DNA of 50,507 nucleotides from Azospirillum sp. Lineage in GTDB: Bacteria > Pseudomonadota > Alphaproteobacteria > CACIAM-22H2. The position numbers were made by a program, and so were the translations under genes. Below are positions 25,913 through 33,081 of the stretch, one piece after another. The stretch is taken from NCBI GenBank assembly GCA_020249045.1, contig JADCGK010000098.1, positions 1 to 50,507 of the forward strand. The letters are read 5' to 3'. The notes beneath the pieces are model-generated. The model saw only the letters and a list, made by a program, of their open reading frames with translations, made no database searches and was not told where the DNA came from. Position 1 is the stretch's first letter, and each line of letters begins with the position of its first letter.

Positions 25913-27514
25913 CTAACGCGCCTGCGCGGCCGTTTGCACGGATTGAAGCGTGCGGGCGAACAGGCCGCGATCGCGCAACAACGCGGCCGCGATGGCGATG
26001 TCGCTGTCGCGCGCGGCGTTCTCCGGGGCGCAAATCGAACGCAGCCGCTTGAGGCCTTCCATGTCGGAATGGTCGGCAGCGCGCCAACGGGCCATCGTTT
26101 CCGGCCGGGTGGTGCGGCCTTGGCGGACCGCCTGCAGCGCGCGGTCCACATCCGCGTCGGCGCCGGAAGTGCAAACCGCCGGCACCACGCCCAGATCGGC
26201 GAGCGGGTAGCCGGTGGGCGCGTGGAACCGCGCCCACGTGATCACGAGTTCGCCTTCGTTCGGCAAGGTCACGATCGATTGGACCGAGCCTTTGCCGAAC
26301 GACGTGGTGCCGACGACGATGGCGCGGCCGTTGTCCTGCAAGGCGGCGGCGACGATTTCGGAGGCCGAGGCCGATTGTCCGTTGATCAGCACGACCAACG
26401 GCACGTCCTCGCCCACGTCGCCGGGCTGCGCCGACATCGCCTGCAGCGATCCGCGATGGCGGCCGCGCGTCGTCACGATCGTTCCGCCGGCCAGGAAAAG
26501 GTCGGACACGCCGACGGCTTGATCGAGCAAGCCGCCCAGATTGCCGCGCAGATCGACGATCGCGCCGCGCATTTGCGGGCCGATTTCGCTCTTGGCACGG
26601 CGGATCGCGTCGGCCAGGTTTTCGGCCGTGCGTTGGTTGAAGCCCGCGACGCGGATGTAGGCGACGTCGCCATCGCGGCGATAGGTGACGGTCGCGGGCA
26701 GGATGTGCGTGCGCAGGATCCGCAGTTCGAACTTCGCGTCGACGCCGGGTCGGCGCACGTCGACACGAACCTCGGTTCCCACCGGACCGCGCAGGCGGGC
26801 CAGCACGTCGCGATCGGGCAGTCCGATCAGCGAGCGGCCGTCCGCACCCACCAGGCGGTCGCCCGCGCGCAAACCCGCGCGCGCGGCGGGGGAGTCGGGC
26901 GTCACCGCTTCGATGCGCGCTTCGCCTTGCTCGAAGGCGAGGGTGACGCCGATCCCCCCGAAGCCTTCGCGCGTGGCGCGCACGTCGCGCGTGCGCTCGG
27001 GATCGTCGTAGCGCGTGTAGCCGTCGAGCGGCGCCAACGCCGAGTCCAGGATCGCGCGGTACACCCTTTCGTTGTTGGCTTCGCGCAGCGGCTGGGAAAA
27101 GCCGCGCGCGCTGTCGATCGCCGCGGCCGTCAACTGCGCCCAGCGCAGCGCGTCGTCCCGGCGCGGCAGATCGTAGCTCGCCGTCACGACGGCCCCGTCG
27201 AGCACGTCCAAGCGGGTGTCGGTGCGGCGCACGTTCACGCGCGGGTCGAGTTTGGAGAGGCCCGAGAGCCCCGATCCGGCGAGCGCGGGCATGTCGATGG
27301 GCGCGATATAGCGGCCGGACAGTTCCTCGTACGCGCGACCGAAAAACTGGGTCGGCGTCGTCGCGACGGCGCGCGGCGGGCCCGAGGCGTCGGGCCGCGT
27401 CGCCTCGCGCGGGCCCGCGCACGCCGTGGCGAACAGCACCATGGCGGCCGCCAGCACGCCCAGCCGCGATTGCGGCCGTCGGGGACGTGCGAATTGGCGG
27501 CCCAACGCGTTCAT
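25913..27514 (-). CDS. S41 C-terminal-processing-type peptidase, lipoprotein
   Basis: A 533-residue protein with a signal peptide ending LFATACAG, so probably lipid-anchored in the periplasm. A PDZ domain is centred on FGGIGVTLAF and GLRAGDRLVGADG. The S41 core has VAYIRVAGFNQ and GAIVDLRGNLGG, with the catalytic Ser in LINGQSASASEIVA and Lys in GTTSFGKGSVQS. Prc/CtpA enzymes trim or degrade envelope proteins, including peptidoglycan hydrolases. The N-terminal 150 residues are unlike CtpA and may be a docking region. The start overlaps the DUF983 gene by four bases. Confidence 0.9.
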   Translation of the reverse strand: MNALGRQFARPRRPQSRLGVLAAAMVLFATACAGPREATRPDASGPPRAVATTPTQFFGRAYEELSGRYIAPIDMPALAGSGLSGLSKLDPRVNVRRTDTRLDVLDGAVVTASYDLPRRDDALRWAQLTAAAIDSARGFSQPLREANNERVYRAILDSALAPLDGYTRYDDPERTRDVRATREGFGGIGVTLAFEQGEARIEAVTPDSPAARAGLRAGDRLVGADGRSLIGLPDRDVLARLRGPVGTEVRVDVRRPGVDAKFELRILRTHILPATVTYRRDGDVAYIRVAGFNQRTAENLADAIRRAKSEIGPQMRGAIVDLRGNLGGLLDQAVGVSDLFLAGGTIVTTRGRHRGSLQAMSAQPGDVGEDVPLVVLINGQSASASEIVAAALQDNGRAIVVGTTSFGKGSVQSIVTLPNEGELVITWARFHAPTGYPLADLGVVPAVCTSGADADVDRALQAVRQGRTTRPETMARWRAADHSDMEGLKRLRSICAPENAARDSDIAIAAALLRDRGLFARTLQSVQTAAQAR

Positions 27515-27885
27515 CGCGGCCCGTTATGCGCCCAAAGCAAGCCCAGCGTCGCGCCCTTGATCGGCCGCAGCAACGCCAGCGTGAGGATCATGATCAACGG
27601 CAACCACAGCACCATGTGAACCCAAATCGGCGGGGCGTAGCCGCGTTCGAGCATCAGCATCAGCGGCACGACGATGTGGCCCACGAGGAAAATCGTGAAA
27701 TAAGGCGGCGCGTCGTCGGCGTGCAGATCGTCGAACTTGGTCCCGCAGGCGGCGCAAATCGGCGTCACGCGCAGATAACCGGCGAAGGCCGATCCTTCGC
27801 CGCAAGCCGGGCATTTGCAGATGGCGCCGCGGCGCATGGCAAGGGACCAGTCACGGGCGGGTGGCGAAACGGGGTCGGATGACAC
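27511..27885 (-). CDS. DUF983 membrane protein
   Basis: A protein of about 124 residues. The N-terminus holds a zinc-ribbon-like pair CKCPACG and CAACG, followed by PPYFTIFLVGHIVV and a second membrane helix WVHMVLWLPLIMILTLALL, ending RPIKGATLGLLWAHN. This is the DUF983 architecture, common near rnr or topA in alphaproteobacteria; some members lie near cytochrome oxidase genes. Function is not established. The likely start is GTG at 27885, three codons before DPVSPP; a TTG at 27909 is the alternative. It overlaps the S41 gene by four bases. Confidence 0.85.
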   Translation of the reverse strand: MSSDPVSPPARDWSLAMRRGAICKCPACGEGSAFAGYLRVTPICAACGTKFDDLHADDAPPYFTIFLVGHIVVPLMLMLERGYAPPIWVHMVLWLPLIMILTLALLRPIKGATLGLLWAHNGPR

Positions 27886-28028
27886 GATTGGGGTCTTTCG
27901 CAGTTGCAAAGATCATATACCCCTGTGCGCGGCCGGCCACTCCTTCGCACAAAGCATGGCAGAAAGGACGCGCATGCGCGGCTTTGCTGCAACACGTCCC
28001 GGCCGCGGCTGCGCGCCGAGGGCCGAAT

Positions 28029-30212
28029 TTACCTCCGTCGGCGGGGGAATTTACCCTGCGCGACCCGGCGTCCGCCCGAGTCGAGCAAATCGAAGGTCAG
28101 GGAACCGGTCAGCGCATCGACCTCGCGCAAACGGACCTCCACCGACTCGCCGAGCCCGAAAACGCGGCCCCGGCGGCCGGTGAGGGTGTGCCGGCGCTCG
28201 TCGAAGCGATAGAAATCCTGCGGCAGTGCGCGCACCGGCACCAATCCGTCGGCGCCGATATCGTCCAACGTGACGAACAACCCGAATTTTTGGACGCCGG
28301 ACACCCGCGCCGGGAACGTCGCCCCGCGCCGGTCGGCGAGATAGGCGGCCATATAGCGCGCCATGGCGTCGCGCTCGGCGGCGACCGCGCGTCGTTCGGT
28401 CGAGGAAATGTGTTCGCCCGCCTTCACGAAATCCGGGACGTGGCCGCGCGCCAGCCCGCCTTCGCCGAAATCGCCCGCATCGACCAGGGCGCGATGGACC
28501 AGCAAATCGGCGTAGCGCCGGATGGGCGACGTGAAATGCGCGTAGCGGGCGAGCGCCAACCCGAAATGCCCGGCGTTGTCGGGGGCGTAGATCGCAAGGG
28601 ATTGGCAGCGCAGTACGAGCGTGTTGACCAGATGCCGCCACGGCTTGTCGGCGGCCCATTCCAGAATGCGCCCGAAATCCTTCGGCCTCAGCGCGGTCTT
28701 GGCGAGCCGCATGCCGAGCCCATCCAGGGTTTCGCGCAGCGCTTCGATCCGCGTCTCGGCCGGCGGCTCGTGCACCCGGTACATGCACGGCAGGCGCTTC
28801 TTCTCGAGCGTTTCGGCCGCACACACGTTGGCGAGGATCATGAACTCCTCGATCAGGCGATGGCTGTCCAGGCGCTTGCGCGGCTTGATCGAAACGACGC
28901 GGCCGGCCGCGTCGAGTTCGACCTTGCGCTCCTCCAGATCGAGGTCGAGCGCGCCGCGATCGACGCGCGCGGCCACCAGCGCGCGATAGGCGGCGTAGAG
29001 CGGGCGGACCACGGACTCCAGCTTCGCGTCGGCGATTCGCCCGTCGGCGAGGTCCTGGACCTCCTCGTAGGTGAAGCGCTTGGCCGAGCGGATGATCGCG
29101 CGCGCGAAACGATGGCCGATCTTCCGGCCGCCCGCGTCGATGCGGATGTGCACGGCCAGAACCGGCCGATCCTCGTCCGGGCGCAGCGAACAAAGATCGT
29201 TCGACAGGCGCTCGGGCAGCATCGGCACGACGCGGTCGGGGAAGTAGCACGAATTGCCGCGCGAATAGGCGTCGCGGTCGAGCGCGTCGCCGGGCCGCAC
29301 GTACCACGCGACGTCGGCGATCGCGACGATCAGTTCGAAACCGTCGGGGCTTTCGGGATCGGGCCGCGCGAAGACCGCATCGTCGAAGTCGCGCGCGTCC
29401 GCGCCGTCGATCGTGACCAAGGGCAGGGCCCGCAGGTCCTCGCGGCCGTCGACCGGGGCGGGGCGCGCACGCTTGGCCTGTTCGAGCGCTTCGGGCGAAA
29501 AGACGGTCGGTATGTCCTGCGCGTGGATCGCGATCAGGCTGGCCGCTTTCGGATCGGTTTCCGCGCCGATCCGTTCGACGATCCGCGCCCGCGGCAAACC
29601 CAAGCGGCGCGCCGGCAGAACTTCGGCGAGGACCAGATCGCCCGGTTTGGCATCGTCGGGCGGGTCGGCAGCCAGGACGAATTCGGTGCGTACGCGCCGA
29701 TCGGTCGGCGTCAGGCGCCATTGCGTACCCGTACGGTCGAGCCGGGCCACCAGCCGCTCCTCCGCCTTGTCGGCGACGCGCACGACGTCGGCGATCCAGT
29801 CCGCGCCGTCGCGTTTCAGGCGCGCGAGCGCGCGCGCGCCGACGGGGGGCATGGGGTGGCCTTGCGCCACGCGCACGCGCGCGAGCGGTGCGGGTTCGTC
29901 GCCCGACCAGTCGATCGGGCGGGCGCGCAGAATGGCCTCTTCGATGTCGGCCTCGACGATCTCGACCATCGTCGTGCCCGGCGGTGCCGCGCCCGGCCCG
30001 CGGGGCAGCGCCACTTTGCCCTCGTCCAGGGCGACGAGTTCGCCGTCGCGCAGCATGTCGCGGATGAGGAATTTCAGCGCGTCGCGCGCAGGCCCGCGCA
30101 AGCCGAGGATTTTGCCGAGCCGACGCTTTTCGACCGGCTTGGGCGCGCGGGCGAGCGCGTCGAGCACGCGTTGCCGGGTCGGCCAGGATTTATCGTCGGG
30201 GGAACGGGACAT
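28029..30212 (-). CDS. rnr: Ribonuclease R
   Basis: A 727-residue RNB-family 3'-5' exoribonuclease. An N-terminal helix-turn-helix-like segment (1 to about 60) precedes cold-shock domains (about 65-230). The catalytic RNB domain carries TIDGADARDFDDAVFA, whose Asp residues bind magnesium, then AYSRGNSCYFPDRVVPMLPE, and RYAHFTSPIRRYADLLVHR near its end. A C-terminal S1 domain (about 625-705) follows and the protein ends in a short basic GKFPRRRR. RNase R degrades structured RNA. It lies 143 bases upstream of DUF983; that gap holds no gene I can support. Confidence 0.95.
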   Translation of the reverse strand: MSRSPDDKSWPTRQRVLDALARAPKPVEKRRLGKILGLRGPARDALKFLIRDMLRDGELVALDEGKVALPRGPGAAPPGTTMVEIVEADIEEAILRARPIDWSGDEPAPLARVRVAQGHPMPPVGARALARLKRDGADWIADVVRVADKAEERLVARLDRTGTQWRLTPTDRRVRTEFVLAADPPDDAKPGDLVLAEVLPARRLGLPRARIVERIGAETDPKAASLIAIHAQDIPTVFSPEALEQAKRARPAPVDGREDLRALPLVTIDGADARDFDDAVFARPDPESPDGFELIVAIADVAWYVRPGDALDRDAYSRGNSCYFPDRVVPMLPERLSNDLCSLRPDEDRPVLAVHIRIDAGGRKIGHRFARAIIRSAKRFTYEEVQDLADGRIADAKLESVVRPLYAAYRALVAARVDRGALDLDLEERKVELDAAGRVVSIKPRKRLDSHRLIEEFMILANVCAAETLEKKRLPCMYRVHEPPAETRIEALRETLDGLGMRLAKTALRPKDFGRILEWAADKPWRHLVNTLVLRCQSLAIYAPDNAGHFGLALARYAHFTSPIRRYADLLVHRALVDAGDFGEGGLARGHVPDFVKAGEHISSTERRAVAAERDAMARYMAAYLADRRGATFPARVSGVQKFGLFVTLDDIGADGLVPVRALPQDFYRFDERRHTLTGRRGRVFGLGESVEVRLREVDALTGSLTFDLLDSGGRRVAQGKFPRRRR

Positions 30213-30273
30213 GCGACTCCGGCGGGCATCTTGCTGCCTGCGCGAGTCTACCGGAAGCCGCGTGCCGCCGCCC

Positions 30274-31569
30274 TTACATCGCGCGATCGAGGAACGACTT
30301 CACGGAATCGCGCAGGGTCTCGGCTTCCGCGCCCAGCGCTTCCGCCGCTTGCAGCACCGACTGCGCCGAACCGTGCACCCGGTCGGCGGATTGCGAGACG
30401 GTCGCGATGTTCTCGCGCACCGTACTCGTGCCGGCGGACGCCTCGGCGACCGAACGCGCGATTTCCATCGTCGCGGCGTTCTGTTCCTCGACGGCGCCGG
30501 CGATGGCGGTGGTCGTGGCGCTGACCCGCTCGACGGTTCCCATGATGGCGCGGATCGCCGCGACCGCCTCGGTCGTCGCGCGCTGGATTTCGGCGACTTC
30601 GGTGCCGATCTCGCCGGTGGCGCGCGCCGTCTGGTCGGCGAGGTTCTTCACCTCCGTCGCCACGACGGCGAAGCCCTTTCCGGCGTCGCCCGCGCGCGCG
30701 GCCTCGATGGTGGCGTTCAGCGCCAGCAGGTTCGTTTGGCCGGCGATGTTGCGGATCAGGCCCGACACGGACTCGATCTTCGTCGCGGCCGCGGCGAGCG
30801 AGGCCACCGTCGCGTCGGCCGCGCGCGCCTCCTGTGCGGCTTGCGAAGCCACGTTCGCCGCGTCGCCGACGCGCGAGGAGATCTCGCGGATCGACGCGGA
30901 CAGTTCCTCCGCCGCGGACGCGACGGTCTGCACGTTCGACGACGCCTGTTCGGACGCCGCCGCCACCGCGCGCGAACGCGATTGCGTATCCTCCGCGACG
31001 CCGACCATCTCGCGCGCGCCGCCGCGCAGCGCGACCGCCGACTCCCCGACCGTGCCGACGATGCCGCCCATCTTGCCGCGGAACTCCTCGACGATCTCGC
31101 GCGTGCCGTCCAAGCGCAGGCGCATCGCCGCGTTGGCGTCGTTGATCGTCCGCGCCGCGCGGCCGAAGGCGCCGCTCATGCCGCGCTCGATCACGCGCCG
31201 GTGGAACTGGCCCTTGCGGACGTGATCCATCGCGGCGGCCGCCTCGCGCACGAACGCGTCGGTTCGGTCGATCAGCGTGTTGATGGCGCTCGCCACGCGT
31301 TCGAACTCGCCGCCTTCGCGGGTCAGGATCAAACGCGGTTCAAGGTCGCCCGCGGCGGCGCTCTGCGCCACGGTCTCGACCCGCGCGATGAACCGGCGCG
31401 CGCGATAAGCGAAAAACGCGCCCGCGGCGGCGCAGATGGCCGCCGCCGCCGCCAGCATGCCCGCGGAGGCCGCTTGAGCCAGAAACGCGGCCGGTGCTGC
31501 GGCGGCGGCGAACGCCGCGGCCGCGCAGATCGCGAGGATCGCTCTAGAAAGAGAAGATGAATTCGTCAT
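30274..31569 (-). CDS. Methyl-accepting chemotaxis protein without periplasmic sensor
   Basis: A 431-residue receptor. Two Ala-rich membrane helices (about 7-30 and 33-50) are separated by only a few residues, so there is no periplasmic ligand domain. A HAMP-like segment (about 51-105) follows, then the coiled-coil signalling domain with the hairpin tip [23 protein letters not shown] (split at 20). In the family this part binds CheA and CheW. It ends [11 protein letters not shown]. The ATG lies inside the PAS gene, overlapping it by 26 bases, so the PAS protein is very likely its sensor partner. An upstream opening to 31755 is part of the PAS gene in another frame. Confidence 0.9.
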   Translation of the reverse strand: MTNSSSLSRAILAICAAAAFAAAAAPAAFLAQAASAGMLAAAAAICAAAGAFFAYRARRFIARVETVAQSAAAGDLEPRLILTREGGEFERVASAINTLIDRTDAFVREAAAAMDHVRKGQFHRRVIERGMSGAFGRAARTINDANAAMRLRLDGTREIVEEFRGKMGGIVGTVGESAVALRGGAREMVGVAEDTQSRSRAVAAASEQASSNVQTVASAAEELSASIREISSRVGDAANVASQAAQEARAADATVASLAAAATKIESVSGLIRNIAGQTNLLALNATIEAARAGDAGKGFAVVATEVKNLADQTARATGEIGTEVAEIQRATTEAVAAIRAIMGTVERVSATTTAIAGAVEEQNAATMEIARSVAEASAGTSTVRENIATVSQSADRVHGSAQSVLQAAEALGAEAETLRDSVKSFLDRAM

Positions 31570-32068
31570 AGCTCGCCCCCACGCCCTTGAGAACCGATCC
31601 CAGATGTTCGCTGGCCTTCGCGATGCCTTCCTTGCCGCCGCCGGATTTCGCCTCGATCTCCAGCAATTGCCGATAGATCGGCTCGATCTTTGCGATCTGC
31701 GCGGGATCGGGGCAGCGCCGATTTGAGTGGTAGGATACGATCTTGCCGCCCGCATCGAACGTCGGCGTGACGTGGGCGAAGACCCAGTAATGGTCGCCGC
31801 CCTTCGCCATGTTCTTCACATACGCGAAGATCTCCTTGCCCGACTCGATCGAGTCCCACAGCAGCTTGAAGACGCAGCGCGGCATATCGGGGTGGCGCAA
31901 AATGGAGTGCGGCGCGCCCAGATATTCGCTCTCGGCGTAGCTTGCGACGCGGCCGAAAACGTCGTTTCCGTAGGTGATGCGCCCCTTGAGATCGGTCTTC
32001 GACACGATGATCTCGTCGATTCCGAATTTCCGTTCCCGGCCGGTGGGCGTGAACGCGTATTTGGTCAT
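31544..32068 (-). CDS. Aer-like PAS sensor protein, stand-alone
   Basis: A 174-residue protein with one PAS domain (about 20-125) and no signalling domain. Key features are [14 protein letters not shown] (25-38), ILRHPDMPR (56-64) whose R-H-x-D pattern binds FAD in Escherichia coli Aer, W71, [18 protein letters not shown] (85-102), and [10 protein letters not shown] helical tail (about 126-174) could dock on the MCP. It may sense redox state or oxygen for energy taxis. A Shine-Dalgarno AAGGGGAG is eight bases from the ATG, and a CtrA-type box lies upstream. Confidence 0.88.
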   Translation of the reverse strand: MTKYAFTPTGRERKFGIDEIIVSKTDLKGRITYGNDVFGRVASYAESEYLGAPHSILRHPDMPRCVFKLLWDSIESGKEIFAYVKNMAKGGDHYWVFAHVTPTFDAGGKIVSYHSNRRCPDPAQIAKIEPIYRQLLEIEAKSGGGKEGIAKASEHLGSVLKGVGASYDEFIFSF

Positions 32069-32093
32069 CGGCGCGCTCCCCTTTTTAACTTGG

Positions 32094-32108
32094 TTAATAG
32101 ATTGTTAA
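32094..32108. promoter_or_regulatory. CtrA-type binding box
   Basis: The sequence TTAA (32094-32097), seven bases, TTAA (32105-32108) matches the CtrA full site TTAA-N7-TTAA exactly; on the minus strand the second half reads TTAACC. Its edge is 26 bases from the PAS start codon. In many alphaproteobacteria CtrA activates motility and chemotaxis genes, so control of the PAS-MCP pair by CtrA is a direct prediction. No other exact match was noticed in the window. Confidence 0.6.
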
Positions 32109-32150
32109 GATTGAAGGTTTTCTCACATGGAGAATGCCATATCCCGGCGG

Positions 32151-32178
32151 GGACGGATTGAGGTGGATCAATCCGTCC
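32151..32178. terminator. Perfect 11-bp hairpin downstream of the HD-GYP gene
   Basis: GGACGGATTGA and TCAATCCGTCC pair without mismatch around a six-base loop. It lies 31 bases after the HD-GYP stop and ahead of the PAS-MCP promoter region. It may end the HD-GYP transcript, but there is no T run on the minus strand. A protein-binding site is the alternative. Confidence 0.5.
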
Positions 32179-32208
32179 GCGACGCCCGCAAGAAAAACGA
32201 CGTGATCG

Positions 32209-32835
32209 TCATTCCGGCAAGAGGCGACGGAGTTCGGGCTGGGAAGCGCGGATCGCGGCGATGACGGCGGGGTCGAACATCGCGGGGGTCATGCGGTCGT
32301 CGCCTTCGAGCAGGCGGCGCATGACTTCCGCGTGCGGCAAAGCCGGTTTGTAGGGGCGTCTTTCCCACAAGGCCGAGTACACGTCGCACGCCGCGACGAT
32401 CCGCGAGGGCAGGCTGACCGCGTCGCCGACGAGGCCGTTGGGATAACCGGACCCGTCGTAACGCTCGTGGTGGTGCAGCGCCACGTCGGCGACGAAGCCC
32501 AGCAACGGCGTGTCGGCGCTGATTTGGCGGATGCGCCGTTCGCCCATCACCGAGTGCTCGCGCACCAGGGTCAATTCCTGCGCGGTCAACCGGCGCGGCG
32601 CGTAAAGCACCGCGTGCGGCACGTTGAGTTTCCCGATGTCGTGGAATTGGCCCGCGATTTGGATGCGGATCACGTCGGCCTCGGGAAGGCCCATCGCGCC
32701 GGCGACGACGCCGGCGATCAAGCCGACGTGGGAGGAATGGTCGTGTAGCGCGGGATCATGTCCGATTTGCTCGTTCCAAAGTGCTGCGATCCAACCTTCG
32801 GCCGGCTCCGAGGGCGGTATCTTGAAATATGGCAT
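32209..32835 (-). CDS. HD-GYP domain protein (cyclic di-GMP phosphodiesterase type)
   Basis: A 208-residue, almost domain-only HD-GYP protein. The residues are intact: HD in FHDIGKLNVP (65-66, Lys69), His94 in VREHSVMG, HHHE (121-124), DGSGYP with the GYP at 130-132, and a metal-binding Asp in VAACDVYSAL. HD-GYP enzymes hydrolyse cyclic di-GMP. No receiver or membrane part is present, so regulation must come from a partner or from expression. It lies upstream of the PAS-MCP pair on the same strand, separated by a hairpin and a CtrA box. pleD nearby makes the same messenger. Confidence 0.9.
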   Translation of the reverse strand: MPYFKIPPSEPAEGWIAALWNEQIGHDPALHDHSSHVGLIAGVVAGAMGLPEADVIRIQIAGQFHDIGKLNVPHAVLYAPRRLTAQELTLVREHSVMGERRIRQISADTPLLGFVADVALHHHERYDGSGYPNGLVGDAVSLPSRIVAACDVYSALWERRPYKPALPHAEVMRRLLEGDDRMTPAMFDPAVIAAIRASQPELRRLLPE

Positions 32836-33081
32836 CTCGCGGAATCTCCTGCGGTCTTCGGGGCGGTTCCGGCGCGCGCGCCATCCGCAGTTCCACGCTA
32901 CAATTAAATCTTAACGGGAATATAGAAAACGACGAATTATTTCGGACAGAACGACGAGCGTCGGCGCGAAGCGCGCGAAAAACGCGCGATCAGTCCTGGA
33001 AATTGCGGATAGATCCTGTATCGACGCGGAGGCCAGCACGCCGTCGGCGTGAAACGCGCCACTCGGCTTCGCCGCGGTTTC
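32836..33081. other. Intergenic region between topA end and the HD-GYP gene
   Basis: This 246-base stretch holds two hairpins after the topA stop: 33037-33051 (CACGCC/GGCGTG) and 32972-32988 (CGCGCG around five A). Either could end the topA transcript. An AT-rich patch at 32897-32940 probably holds the HD-GYP promoter. I see no gene here. Two TTAA half-sites at 32904 and 32911 are only three bases apart and are not a CtrA box. Confidence 0.4.

Noticed and set aside
27886-28028. Small gene between DUF983 and rnr
   Set aside because: Short frames exist on both strands but none has a ribosome binding site or protein-like composition.
32904-32914. Second CtrA box near the HD-GYP gene
   Set aside because: The two TTAA half-sites are only three bases apart, not seven.
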